This document shows positions 10,869 to 23,209 of a stretch of DNA of 26,782 bases, piece after piece. Position 1 is the stretch's first letter, and the number at the start of each line of letters is the position of its first letter. This DNA is from Smittium culicis (Eukaryota; Kickxellomycota; Harpellomycetes; Harpellales; Legeriomycetaceae), in assembly GCA_001970855.1 (NCBI GenBank), contig LSSN01001778.1, positions 1 through 26,782 of the forward strand. The letters run 5' to 3'. The position numbers were made by a program, and so were the translations under genes. The notes beneath the pieces were generated by a model. That model made no database searches. It worked only from the letters and a program-made list of their open reading frames with translations, and was not told the origin of the DNA.

Positions 10869-13800
10869 ATGTTTGAGGATAACCTTTCTGCTAAGCGTAG
10901 GAACAAGTCCTTCTCCCCCGCTCAAATAATACTTCCACAAAATCAAAGTATTGAGCTGGAATCAATCGATATCAATTCCGACAAGAAAAAAAAATACCTT
11001 CCCAATAATAGCTCTTTCAGCAGCTTGTCAGACTCATTTCCAAAAGCTTCTAGTTTCTCAGTCGATAATTTAATAAAAAGATCTTCGCATCTCTTTTCCT
11101 CTTCAGTGTACAGCAGCAAAAAATTCGTAAGCCAAAATTTCCTTCTTGTTTCGCGTTTATGAATTCTCTTCATTTTAAATCATATTTGTTTTTTATATTA
11201 TTTAACAGATTCATGACAATAAAATCGACGTAATAATCGTTGTTTTATTAACTATTGCTGGTTTATTCACCAGAATTTACAAGATCGGTATATCAAATAA
11301 AGTTACCTGGGATGAAGCACATTTCGGAAAGGTTAGTATAATTTTTTTTAAATATTATCTTTTCAAAGTTTTGTAAATTCTATATTTTATTCTTTTCATG
11401 ATCCCTAGTTCGGTGCCTTTTATATTAATCGGACTTTTTATCACGATGTTCATCCTCCCTTGGCTAAAATGCTCGTCGCCCTTGCCGAAGTTATTGCTGG
11501 CCATAATGGCACTTTCGATTTTCCTTCAGGAAATGAGTATCCCAGCTATGTAAACTACGTTTCTATGAGAATCCAATTAGCCCTTTATGGAATTTTATTA
11601 ATTCCTTTGGCTTACGTAACTTGCAAAAGTCTACACATGTCTCGAAATACTTCTACCCTCGCTGCTCTATTTATTCTTTTTGGTAAACCAGATTTCTCTT
11701 ATTACACATTATGCCTTCTTTATCATATTTTTACTTATCTACCTCGATTTTTTTCGTTTCATATTTTAAAATAGATAATGCTCTTTGCGTAATGAGTAAA
11801 TTTATTTTGCTTGATCAACCCCTTCTATTTTTTCCCGCCCTTTCCATCATGTGCTTTGCAAAATTTGGACAATACCGCCGACAGTAAGCTACCTCTTCTT
11901 AATATCTCAAATATACTTATTTAGAATTATATAAACTAATACCTATTCGCACTATAATATTTTTTTTCTAGAGCATTCACTAATAAATGGTTCTTGTGGC
12001 TCGCACTCACTGGCGTCAGTCTTGGGTTTGTTTTAAGGTAAGTTTAATAAATATTATCATAAATAGTTCATTTTAAATCATTGTATTTCAATTTCTTTTA
12101 TTAGTTCAAAATGGATTGGTCTATTTTGTGTTGCAACTGTTGGTCTGAGTACTGTTATGCATCTATGGGAAATGTATGGCCAACTCAAGATGCCTTTGGT
12201 AATTTTTTTAATTCATTAATTACTTTTTAAATAGCATTTTTATAGGATGATTTTTTGCCCTTTTCCTTCAATTTTCCTTTTATTTTATCAACAATACATT
12301 CTATATATTATCCTCGTTTTAGGAATACTATCTAAATCACTGGGCTGCTAGAATTGTCTGTTTGATTTTTATACCTTTGGTCATTTATCTTTTAACATTC
12401 GTAGTTCATTTTGGAATTCTTAACAGAGCTGGCTCCGGAGATGAAAGATTATCTACTAAGTTTCAAGCTGGGCAAATCGGCCACCGCTTAAACACCCAGC
12501 CTATAGATGTAGCTGACAATTCAACTGCCAGACTGAGATCTTATTACTCCAGGTCTGGATTACTTCATTCGCACAACCATACTTACCCAACTAACTCGAT
12601 CCAATACCAAGCAACCACTTTCCAAGGCAAAGATTTCAATAATGAGTGGCTTCTTTATTTAGACGCTGAATCACAACTTAAAAAAACTGATCCTACTTCT
12701 AAAATTTTTGAAGATGGCGATTTTATGAGACTAGTCCACAAAAACAGCTCTAGAGTACTAAGAACCATATCTCAAGAAGCCCCTATAACTCCTAGCGATT
12801 TAATGGTCAGTACTTACGACAATTCAAAAGAAACTGATTTGGATAAAAGTGATTTATGGAAAATTGAAATATTCAAACAAACTGGACCTCTAAAGGATAA
12901 CAAAATACATCCCATCATTACTAAATTTGTTCTCCGTAACGTAAAATACGACTGTTTACTGAGAACCAAACCAAGACACTTGCCGTCATGGGGTTGGAAC
13001 CAAAGGGAAGTATCTTGTACAAAAATTAAAAAGTCTGACTACAGCGATGAGGTTTTTTGGAATGTTGAAGAGCACACTAACACCGCTTTGAAGAATGGAA
13101 ACATGGGAAAATATGTCAGTTCATTCCTTTTGTTCGACATCGTCCAACTTAACATAGAAATGGCGAACTCAAATAATGCCCTTGTTCCTGATCAAGATAA
13201 ATACAATCAGCTCGAATCAACTCCAGAAATGTGGCCATTTTTGTATAGACCTATGAGAATGGTGGGTTGGGGTGACACTGAAATTAAATATTACGAAATT
13301 GGAAATCCAATACTGTGGTGGTTATCAAGCTTTGCTATTTTATTATTCCCATTCCAGATATTAGTTTGCAGTATTTTGTACTCAAGGTTTTTATCAGCTA
13401 AAAAGCACGGCAAAACTACTATACCACTCCCTCAACCTAATATGAGCAATATTATTGACAGTCCAATGACTGGACTTCCAGCTGGATACTCGACTATTTC
13501 AAACTCAAGCAACAGCTTCAGCATTGAAATCGGTGGAAGCGCATTATACAAACTAGTAAACGACAAGAACTACTGGATTGGCGCCTATTTATTATGGTCT
13601 GGGTGGGCATTCCACTATCTCCCATTTTTCTTGATGGGAAGAGTAACATACCTACATCATTATTTACCAGCCCTTTATTTTGCTCTCTTGTTCCTAGCAT
13701 ACCAAATCGACTATTTAACTAAGTTTTCTTTCCGCTCAAACAAAGTTGCACTCAACAGAATCGTCGTTGTTTTGGCGCTTGCTTCAATGATAGTTTTCAT

Positions 13801-13906
13801 TTACTTTTTCCCATTCACAGTGGGGTACAACAAACCTGCAAAAGATTTGAAAGGTCGCGTTTGGAGAAGCTCTTGGAATGTTTACGAGGATCCATTTGAA
13901 ATCTAA
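10869..13906 (+). CDS. PMT2: Dolichyl-phosphate-mannose:protein O-mannosyltransferase, PMT2-like, seven exons
   Basis: PMTs transfer mannose from dolichyl-phosphate-mannose to Ser/Thr of proteins in the ER membrane. Exons inferred from reading-frame continuity and GT-AG sites: 10869-11126, 11209-11331, 11409-11682, 11775-11883, 11972-12037, 12105-12198, 12323-13906; the product is 835 aa, slightly longer than usual. Residues 1-86 are a polar Ser/Lys-rich cytosolic tail, followed by a first membrane segment near 94-110. The catalytic acidic pair is D121-E122 in TWDEAHFGK, then HDVHPPLAK (139-147). A MIR region lies roughly at 365-540 with LLHSH at 388-392. [12 protein letters not shown] (about 622) and [16 protein letters not shown] (746-761) are C-terminal hallmarks; RVTY-HHY rather than RQLF-HHY favours the PMT2 subfamily. 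A Ser/Asn/Gly-rich insert of about 45 residues precedes the last membrane block. The subfamily is less certain than the family. Confidence 0.93.
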
Positions 13907-14494
13907 TCAGTTTATTTAAAATTTAAAAAAAAAAATACTTGGTTACCAAAAAACAAAAAAATCACTAAAATCATTTTTTATTATAACTTTTTTTCTTTCA
14001 CTTCCGCCAAAATTTCACTTTATTCTTTTATTTTAGCTTATGGTCCGTTTTTTAGTATCACAATCAATAGTTATAAAATATGCTTAAAATATATTTTATC
14101 TTTCTGAACCTATTCTGCCGTAGAAACATTTTAGGGCGGGATGGTGAAAAAAAGATGGGGAGGTAAAAGTTATGGTCTGATGTATCGAACTAAATTATAG
14201 CCCAATCATTTGAATTTCTTATCCCTTTCACCTACAACGCTGTAAAAAAAAAAACATTGTTGGTTCTTTAATTACTTCTGCTATTTCATAACAAACGAAT
14301 TATTGAATAAATCTATGGATTAAATTATAGCTATTGAGCACAGCTGGTTGTATCTGGCACACAATTAACAGTCTACCGCTCGAGAAGGGGTAAATTGAGG
14401 TGGAAAAAGGTGCAGGAAGAAAAAAATCTTGACTGTTAGTTATGGCAATTGTTAAAAATGGAACATATAAACTATAATTGATTTTTAATCTTAA
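13907..14494. other. 3' flank of the PMT gene
   Basis: Noncoding sequence with A and T homopolymers right after the PMT stop codon. No gene or clear regulatory motif was seen; part of it should be 3' UTR. Confidence 0.5.
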
Positions 14495-14685
14495 CCCTTT
14501 CAGGGACGGTTGGCCTTTTTTGAACTACCAAAACTACCCAGCCAAATGACATACTGATAAAACAATAGAAAAGTGCAATAATTTATTTGATACTTAATTC
14601 AATATATCCAATAACAAATAGCTTTTATTAGGAATACCCAGTTATAACTTTGAATTTATTTTAAGAGTGTTTGCCCAGGAAAGGG
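14495..14685. mobile_element. MITE with TTAA flanks, piggyBac-like, copy 1
   Basis: This 191-bp segment begins CCCTTTCAGGG and ends CCCAGGAAAGGG, giving inverted ends CCCTTTC...GAAAGGG. A TTAA directly adjoins each side (14491-14494 and 14686-14689), which matches piggyBac target duplication. There is no coding capacity, so it would be a non-autonomous element moved in trans. It lies between the 3' ends of the convergent PMT and HSF genes. A diverged relative of nearly the same length is at 20372-20559. The superfamily call rests on the TTAA and the CCCTTT ends only. Confidence 0.65.
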
Positions 14686-15015
14686 TTAAGAGTCAATTTA
14701 CCTTGGTTCCATAAACCCAATACAAAAAAATAAAAAAAAAAAATAAATGTGGTAATGAGTAAAATCTAGTAAAGGTTTATTTCATGTTTATATTTTTTTG
14801 AAACATTTGAAAAATAATATTTAGAGCTTACCCAAGATATTTACAAAATTAGAGAATAAATTATTTAATTCATTTTTTTTAAAGAGTAAAATATAAATAA
14901 GTATATAAAAATTGGTTATTTTTATTAATACTTTACTAATTTAGGGGAGGAGAGAGCTAAAGTATGTATTATAATAAGTAATTTTTTATAATAAGATTAC
15001 AGATCATGTTTATAT
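14686..15015. other. 3' flank of the HSF gene
   Basis: A+T-rich noncoding sequence. On the minus strand it should hold the HSF 3' UTR; an AAATAAA-type signal is visible near 14777. Confidence 0.4.
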
Positions 15016-18000
15016 TCACATACGCTGGGTTTTAAAGGCAGGTTGATCTTGCAAGTTTGTACTGCTTGGTCGTTTATTGGGATTATTATTAGTCAGTTTA
15101 TTTGAAGAATCAGAATCCAAAGCAGTAATTGGAGAAATGTTATCAATCGGGCTGTTTACAGGAGATGTGTTACCTGAAGTATTATTATTATTATTAGTCA
15201 TAGTGCCAAAATCGTTATTATTATGAGGTTTTGGCTCCTGTTGCAAGGGAGCGGTTCTATTGGACGAATTGATAAAATTTTCAAAATCATTGAAAAAATT
15301 TTCTGCACTTTGTTGCATGGACTGGCTATTTAGCTCTACACCAGGTCTGCCGTTGATACTAACATTTTCGTGTGCAGGCAATTGGTTGTAAAACACATTA
15401 TCGTTTTTTGAGCTGCTCTTTGAAGGATTCGTTAGTAAATTGAGTTGATTTTGTGTCAGTAACGGGTTTTTATTAAAAAAATTCTGCGAGTTAGTTTCTT
15501 GAGTCTCAGTGGGTTGAATACCAAATTGGTGCTGCTGGTATTGTTGCTGTTCATTTAGGCCTTGGGCCTGAATTTTCTGTGGTATTTGTGGATTGGGAAT
15601 ATTTGAATCAGTTGGGATATTAGACGAAGGAATGCTGCTATTTATAATTGGGATATTATTGCTATTTGGGCCTAGACCATAACTGTTAATAAAATCAAAG
15701 TTGTCAACCAGTTGTTTATTGCCTTTGGGTAAGTTATTATTTGAAGCTTTTAAGTCGGGCAGCGAATCTTGGAAATTAAAACTATGTAAATCTGAATTTT
15801 CATGAATGTTGTTATTTTTGAAGTTAATTTTTGGGGCAATAGGCGGGTTTTTATCATCAAAAGGAGATTTTTCATCATCAGGTAGTTTGGGCATATTCAA
15901 GTTCCAATTAAATTGCTGGTTGTCAACGGGGTTTTGCTGATTTTGGAATGACGAAAATAAATCCGAGTTACCATTTTGCAATAAAAGATCGCTTAGTTCG
16001 CTATTAACATTACTTTCATTTGAATTGTGGCTTGCTGTCTGCTTTCCATTTTTATTATCGATATTATTCATATTAGGATTATTCAAGAGAGACAAATCAC
16101 CAGTGAGTAGTCTATGGTGGTCATAATTTAGCGCATTATTGGCTAAAAGGTATTTTTTTAGCTCAGAAAGTTCATGATCATTTCCATCCATATTAAAGTT
16201 GAAATCATTTTGAGGGTTCTGAAGCTGGGAATATTCAGGTAATTGCGGGTTGATATAATCAAAAGATTGGGCTTCTGGCTTTAATTGGCTAGAATAATTA
16301 TTTGGTAAAATAAAATTCATACCGTTTGTTAAATCATGGTTTTGGACAATTGTGTTATTAGAGAGAGCTTGGTTAGGTATTTCTGGTAGTTTAGGTTGGT
16401 TATTTCCTATTTTAGATAGAATCTCGGCCAAATAGTTATAATTATTAAGAACAGAATTTTTCTTGTATGGGCTGGCGGTTATTGCTGTGTTAGGTTGATT
16501 TGCTGGTATTTGCTTAATGTTTCCAGGGTTAGAAATTAGTTGAGATAATATAGGATTGTTATTTCTATTTGAAGAGTCAAGTTGCTGTGCCAAAAGAGGT
16601 AGGCTGTTACCAGAATTCTCAAGCATAGTAAATAACTTTACAAAAATATCAAGTTGTTCAGGTGTACAACTTGATAGTGCAGAAATAAGCAATTGGACAG
16701 GGTTATCAGTACTGGAATTGTTATTTGGGATAGGGTTCGGTATGCTTTGTGATTCGTTATTATTTGATGGGTAAGTGTTTCTATTTGTTATTTTATTTGC
16801 ATTATTCCACTCTAAAAGGGATTGAGGGTTATTTTTAGGAGATCTAATTAATTTATTATTTGATTTTGATTCATCAAGAATGGGGGCCTGGCCTAAAGCC
16901 TTTGGTGACTTCGGGCTAGTTAGTTTAGATAGAATCTCAATGTTGTGATTTAGAATATCTGAATGTAGCTGAACATACTTCAAAATATCTAAATTTTTCT
17001 CTCCTTTTAATGAGTTATAAATTTTTTTATGAACATCTAATGAGTTATCAACACTTTCATCATTGTTTTCAATCGATTTTAATTGTTTTATCGGTGTTTT
17101 TTGGTTTATATCTTCAGGCGATTCCGTGACAACAGGTTGAGGGCTAGGTATTTGTACTATAGATGATTTTATATTACTTCCAGCAGTATTATTTTCAGCT
17201 TCGAACTCTAGCAAATCTTGGTAATCCTTTTGCTTCGTTGTTGGTGAGGATTCGTTTTTAATGATAGGTGCGATTTTATTTTTATTTAAAAGCTTATTGT
17301 TAATTGAATCTTTTTCAATACAACTATCACTTTCATCAATGCTATCAAAAAGGTTGCGGCGGGAACGGATATAATCAAGGTTTTTATCGGATAAATTTTT
17401 TTTGTCTTCTTGAGATGGAGGGGTTGAGGCGAAAATTTTGTTAAAGTCTAAATAAGAGACATATAGATTTATATGAAAGAAATAGAATGAGTGTAAAATT
17501 AGTAATAGGTAAATAGAGGAGTAAAGAAAAATAAAAACCTTGAGGAGGAACTGGGCTATTAAGAGCAGAATATAGTGGATTATCAAAAGGTGGGGAAGAG
17601 TTGTTGACTTTATAAAAATCCGTCGATTTGTCAGCCAGCAGTAAATGACCTTTGTTAAATACGTCATTTTTTGCTTTTTCATAAGTAAAAACAGTAGCCA
17701 AAAATTTCATAATTTTTTCGATACCATGTTGTTGTTTAAGTGAGCGATTAGAAGTAGAAGCAGCTTCGCTCCATAGAACTCTATTTTCCTGTTTTAGTTT
17801 TTTAATTTCACTGCTAATAGTCATTTGATGACCCTTGATGGTTTCTATCTCTTTTAGAACTTTATCTAGCTTTTGGGAGATATTTCGGTCTTTTTCAGGC
17901 TTTACAGAAGATTTCATGGATATTAGCTTATGACTTTCACTTCCTTGATCGGAGTACTCGCCTTTTGAGTTGCGAGACCTTGTATTTCTAGTAACGAAAT

Positions 18001-18630
18001 GAAGCAAATCAGGTTGATTTTTTTGAAAGTAGGTGTTTGAAAATTCCCAACTTTCAGTAGAAGTTTCATCAGTTATAAGAGCACCTTGTTGGAGATGAGG
18101 AACTTTATGGAAGCCGTACATATTCAACTGTCTTACAAAGCTAGATAAATTACTGTGTTTGAAGTATTTGGGGAGTATCTCCTTAGCGAATTCTTCATGC
18201 TTATAAACTAGTTTAGTAGATGGGATCAATTGAAAATGATTAGATAAAAGAGGGTAGATTATTTAAATAATTAAAATATCAAATATAAAAAGAAATACCA
18301 AAAAAAGATTCGCCATTTTCGGACCAACGGATAAATCCATCCGTGGAGGGCTCTTCTACCAGGCTAATGCGAGTATATAATAAAGAAATCAATTTATAAA
18401 TTCTAAGAAAAAGAGTTTATGGCTTAATATTTATAAAATGGAAAATAAAAATAAATAAACTCGTAATTCCTATTGATACCCACACGTCTACATCTAATTT
18501 CTTCCAAAGGAAGTTACAATTTTCTTTCAATTAAGTAAACAATTAATTAATAATAGTGTTACCAGTATAGTTTGTTTAAAAATCCAGTGACTCGAATTCT
18601 TTGATTGACATTGGAAGATTGCTCCAACAT
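15016..18630 (-). CDS. HSF1: Heat shock transcription factor, four exons
   Basis: HSF binds nGAAn arrays as a trimer and activates chaperone genes in the nucleus. Exons in transcript order, inferred from GT-AG sites and frame: 18630-18563, 18363-18299, 18207-17539, 17447-15016; the product is 1077 aa. ATG 18630 is the only in-frame Met before the DNA-binding domain. That domain (about 17-119) starts FLNKLYCLVEEPSTDGFIRW, includes FAKEILPKYFKH, and has the recognition helix SSFVRQLNMYGFHKV (66-80). Linker residues lead into a heptad coiled coil (about 151-218, SQKLDKVLKEIETIKG onward) for trimerisation. The rest, some 800 residues, is low-complexity and rich in Asn, Gln, Ser and Pro, presumably activation and regulatory sequence; only KRPSSTNLQDQPAFKTQRM marks the end. 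Introns of 199, 91 and 91 nt; the first two split the DNA-binding domain. The short first exon is less certain than the remainder. Confidence 0.93.
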
Positions 18631-20371
18631 ATTGAAGGAATCAAAGATATGAGATTCGTGATTTATAGTTGTATGCTCAAGGATAGTAGAAATATAATAG
18701 TTAAATAATAATATGTGTGGAAGATTGAGGTATTATTGGGAAGGGTAACGGTATTTATAGGAATGTAATAAAAAAGATGGAAGTATAGTAAACCAAGTAC
18801 AGAAAAAAAGCAGATAATAAGTGGACTCACTCTAAATTGGGGCTAAAAAAGCGCGTTTTATAAGTCGCTAAAAAAAAAACTAATTACATAGAGCTACTTT
18901 TTTCCGTCGATTTATTTGTTGTTGCCCGTGAATCATATCAGCTCAAATTACTATTTCATTCGCGTGCATCGTAAAATTTCCCAATTAGCGCTCTTGATTT
19001 TTTTATTTCCATTCACAGCGAATCAAGTGTAGTGCTCGGCGCTAGCTAGATCCAAAAATTAAATAGGAAATAATACAGTCTGATCTCGCTATATTTGGAA
19101 AAAAATGAGCAACATTAAATCTTTGAGACATTTTAATTCTGATTTCCGTTCTTTATAATTAGCGCAGCCTGACTCAAACCATAACTATACAAAAAATGAT
19201 TGCCCTAAAAAAATAAAAAGCCAAACTATAAAGTGCCACCAGTATATTTTAGATTTCTAGTTTATATCAGTCGGTGATTTTTTAAATAGCTAACCCATTA
19301 CTATTTTTCTGCATTTATCATAGTGTATTTCAAATCGGATGGTTGCTTTAAAGCGGCACAATTACTTTACTATATCCCCATCCATGTATCCACTCAGCTT
19401 TACAAGTATAGTATTGAGGAAAATATAGAGAAAATAATAGTCTTCAATGATCATATGTACTTAGTTCTCGTTAATCTAAAGATGACTTCAAGACTAGGCA
19501 CTGAATTCATGACTAGCAAATATCACATTATTTACTTTGATATCTAACTACATTCACGAATAATTTAATACTTATGTTAATAGCAAATATGAAGTTTATT
19601 ATAAAGAAAATTTTATAGTTAATACTCTGATTTCTAAGACATCTTCATTTTTATAAGTGGTATAATTGATAATCTCATATTTTGCAATTAAATTTAATTA
19701 ATTTTTTTTATTTATCCATTTCGCAAGAATTTCACTATTTTAAATTTTCTGACTCGCTAATATATTTTTCAACCTTCAAATTCAATTGCGGCGATATTGA
19801 AAAGAAAAATTAACTATTATGGGTCTCGCAATCAAATTACTTTTACTTATTACGTTTGACTAGCTTTTAGCATTTCAAATTTAGTACCGATCATAGCAAT
19901 AAATTAAAACCAAGTTATGTATGACGAAAAAAATTTTAAAGAATATTTTCTTACAATTTTTTAACCTAATTTAGTAATCTTGTTAAGACTTATCATACTT
20001 AATAATTAACTAGAAAGAACTTTCTAACTTTGTATTATTTTTCAAACACAGTAATTGTTTTGTATATCCATTTCTGGTAAAAGTATTTGACTTATAAAAG
20101 CGGTATTAAACCTTATTTACTCTCTTAATGAGTAAGGATTCAAATAAATATATTCTTCTAATTTTAATGTTCTTATCCTTTTAAAGTTACTAATTTCAGT
20201 TTTATGTTATGAAAAATTCCTATTTTAATCACATATAATGAATAAGCGCTTAGTGTATACTTGTTGCGAAACTATTAAATTTTTAAAGGGTCTCTAATCA
20301 TGAAATTAAAAATATTCAATTCGCATCCAAACTATTCCAACGAGTTTTTTTTGTCTCAGAGAGTTTATTAG
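18631..20371. other. HSF upstream region and noncoding DNA
   Basis: The first few hundred bases should hold the HSF 5' UTR and promoter; no clear TATA box or heat shock element was identified. The stretch at about 18830-19180 is richer in G+C and contains a possible transposon end at 19076. A 74-codon frame at 19323-19547 has no recognisable feature and is not called. Confidence 0.5.
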
Positions 20372-20559
20372 CCCTTTCACGAGTAGTGGACTATTTTTGA
20401 TCTACCAAAATAGCCAACTGTTTTCGACTATTATACTTTAATTCCGAGACCTTTAGAAATTTTGCTTTATTTTGTTTTGGCAACAAATAATAAATATATT
20501 TATAAATCATAAACGAATCAATAAATTGTATTTTTTAAGGAGCACTGGGCGGGGCAGGG
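20372..20559. mobile_element. MITE, diverged relative of 14495-14685
   Basis: This 188-bp segment shares the first eight bases CCCTTTCA with copy 1, and about 31 of the first 44 positions match without gaps, including GA-CTACCAAAA. The right end (TTTAAG... to CAGGG) also resembles copy 1. Flanks are TTAG and ATAA, so the TTAA duplication and the right inverted end appear mutated. An inner 7-bp inverted pair CTATTTT/AAAATAG lies near the left end. Confidence 0.5.
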
Positions 20560-23059
20560 ATAACCTAATTTACCTAAAATTTGCCCTGCTTGGAAATTAA
20601 CAAGATAGAGAGTATGTATTAAAAGCTCAAAAGTACTATTTGCGGATATTTTTAGATTTTTTGTGTTTCTTAAGAAAATCGCTCTAGTGACCTGTGTATA
20701 TTTAAGATATAAAATTATGTTTACATTTTCGGAGCATAGCTTATCATGATGTATACTGTATTTTACTTAAGTTGGGAAAATAGAAAGCTGAACAAACTCA
20801 TGTTCCTCATTATATTTAATTATTAAGGGTACTCTTTCAATATCATAGCAACTTTATTGAAGCAATAATACGAATAAAACTAATGCTAGGAAGTAGTAAT
20901 GCAGCTATGTTAGTTAATCCTATCTGCAAATTTGATGACTGGAATGACGAGCTATTTTTAGTGGTAGCCTTTTTTTTTACATAATAATAAGTTAGGAGTT
21001 ATTAAAATAGTGTTTACAAAGCTGTTTTTAGTTTTATAAACTAAAACATCCTAGTTAATAAATCGAGACTTTTTTTATTTAATAAGCGCTAAAGATATAC
21101 TTAGAATTTAACTAAAAAAGTAATAAATAGTTATGATATAAAAAATCAACTAGGTACTTATAGCAGATAATACCTAAATTTAAACTAAATACTATTTCTA
21201 GATCTACTTTTAGCATAAAATTCAGCAATAAAATACAGGATAAAAATTTTAAATAAACATGAAAATAATGGTATACCAAACTCAAATTTAGGTCGGTAAT
21301 AGTAGCAGGATAATAACAATAACTCAAACAGTTGTAAATACTACAAATTATGTAACAGAAGAAAAATCATAATCATAACATATTCTTTTAAGAAAATATA
21401 CTTCAAGATAAATTATTAACATCTTATAAATATTTAAGATTAGTTTCACAAACTTGAACAATAAAGAATTTAAAATCCAAAACCATTAACTATTAACTAG
21501 CCTAATAACTAGTCAAAAATACTATGACCAAATTGATTATTTTATCAAACCAAAGCAAGCTTTTAATTTTGTTGACCACATTTTATTTTTCAAATGTGAC
21601 TTTTATAATACTATCAACGAAATATATTTTAAGTCGTCGAAGAATATAAATATTTTTAAATAAAAATATTAGCCATCATGTTTTTCATGCAAATCAAGCT
21701 ATTTATTTACATGAAAAATATTCAAACATATAAATTATACAATATAGAATCGTAATTTACTAAAATATTTTCCTTCTAAATACAAATAACAAGTTTTACC
21801 CACATATGTGTCGGAGAATTCCGAGTTCCCCACCTAGTTTTATTTATTTATTTATTATTCTCTAGGAATTTATTTGGGCTCAATTAATAAGATATAGCGA
21901 AATGAATAAAAGTTTTATAAATTTTATTGATTTTTTTTATTTATCAACTATCCTATCTCTTCTTCTTTCTTTTATGAAAAATCGCCTCTATTTATGTAGA
22001 ATAGAAAAATGTGTAATCATAAGAATTCGAAAAGACTTTTGTTAATTTTATAAAGGTTGATATAGTTCAGTACTATATGTATGTTAATTTTTTATAGGTG
22101 TATAATAAAATAAGATATAGTATAATAAAAGATATAAAAATAATGTAGACATCTGGTTGAGATCAGATCGCCAAAATTTCTCTTTGTAAAAAAAACTGCA
22201 TTGAAATTATCTTTGCATAAAAAAATTTGAATTGAAAATCCTTTGATTTTTTTTTTTCTCAACCGACGTCACCTAGGAATTAATCAGAGTTCTCTCTGTC
22301 GTCTGATTTCCCTACGACATATGAATACCTAGATAACCAATTCATTTAAGAATTAAAGAGAAATTGGATATAATATATATATATGTATAATGCATGTATT
22401 ATTTTAAGGAAAAGTACCGAATAAAATATTACATTTTTCTTTCATATTTAGTCCGATAACATTGATATTTTTATTGACAAGTTATTCCAACCTATCTACT
22501 TAAAATTTAAGTCATAAATTATCTTTTTTTTTAAACTTCTTCAAAGAATACAAAAGTTGGTTGAATCTCTAAATATGTATAATAATTTCTGGAAAAATAA
22601 TTTAAGTATAAGGACTTATGATCATTAGATTTTTGTGAAAAATCTTCAAATATAAATTGATATTAATATCATATGTGAATCAATAATCCATCAAAATATA
22701 GAATATTTGATAGGAAAGAATTAACTAAATACTTTTTATGGTACTAAAAAGATTTTATAAAAGCTGTATAAAATAATAACATATTCCCCTATCGACTTCT
22801 AGATCCTCACTACCTAGTATATAATTTATCAAGAGAAGTGGTGCTCCTCCCAGATCCTAAAGCTTCATATTTCGGGAAAAAAAAATTTCAGAGAAATTCC
22901 GCTGTATTCAGCACCATTTTAAAAACCACGTTATCTCAACTCCTGAGAATCAAATAAATAGATATTTGAACCCACCCTCCCACAAAGGATCCTACTAAAA
23001 AAAACCATGTATCTACGCTTTTCAGATAAAGTTTTACTTATTTTTCATCTCAATACTCG
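20560..23059. other. A+T-rich noncoding DNA
   Basis: No supported gene. A 71-codon minus-strand frame at 21112-21327 is hydrophobic and A+T-driven, so it is not called. A short hairpin (ATCAGA/TCTGAT) lies at about 22276-22311. G+C rises from about 22780 to the right, where gene or element relics may begin. Confidence 0.5.
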
Positions 23060-23158
23060 CTACATAGATTCTTCGTTGGGTATTCCATTTCTAGAATCGT
23101 AAATTGGCTCTATAGTTTCCGCTTCACAGTAATTCAGATCAGGAACTCGTTTTGTAGT
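23060..23158 (-). other. Possible terminal exon or gene relic
   Basis: Reading the minus strand, 32 codons from 23158 end in TAG at 23062-23060 and give an acidic, protein-like sequence (VPDLNYCEAETIEPIYDS within it) unlike the surrounding A+T-driven frames. It follows a plausible acceptor (TTTTTAAG), and a GTAAAT donor lies about 50 nt upstream at the edge of the LINE fragment. Product unknown; it may be the tail of a disrupted host gene or chance. Confidence 0.2.
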
Positions 23159-23209
23159 CTTAAAAAGTGAAAATGATAATAGATATGTTATGTACAGCAA
23201 TTAATTTAC

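Noticed and set aside
10943..11173. Minus-strand frame over PMT exon 1
   Set aside because: Shadow of exon 1, which joins in frame to exon 2 with PMT motifs.
16556..16774. + strand frame inside HSF exon 4
   Set aside because: Antisense shadow of the long HSF coding exon.
19323..21327. Frames at 19323-19547 (+) and 21112-21327 (-)
   Set aside because: Short, no recognisable domain, and composition fits noncoding A+T-rich DNA.
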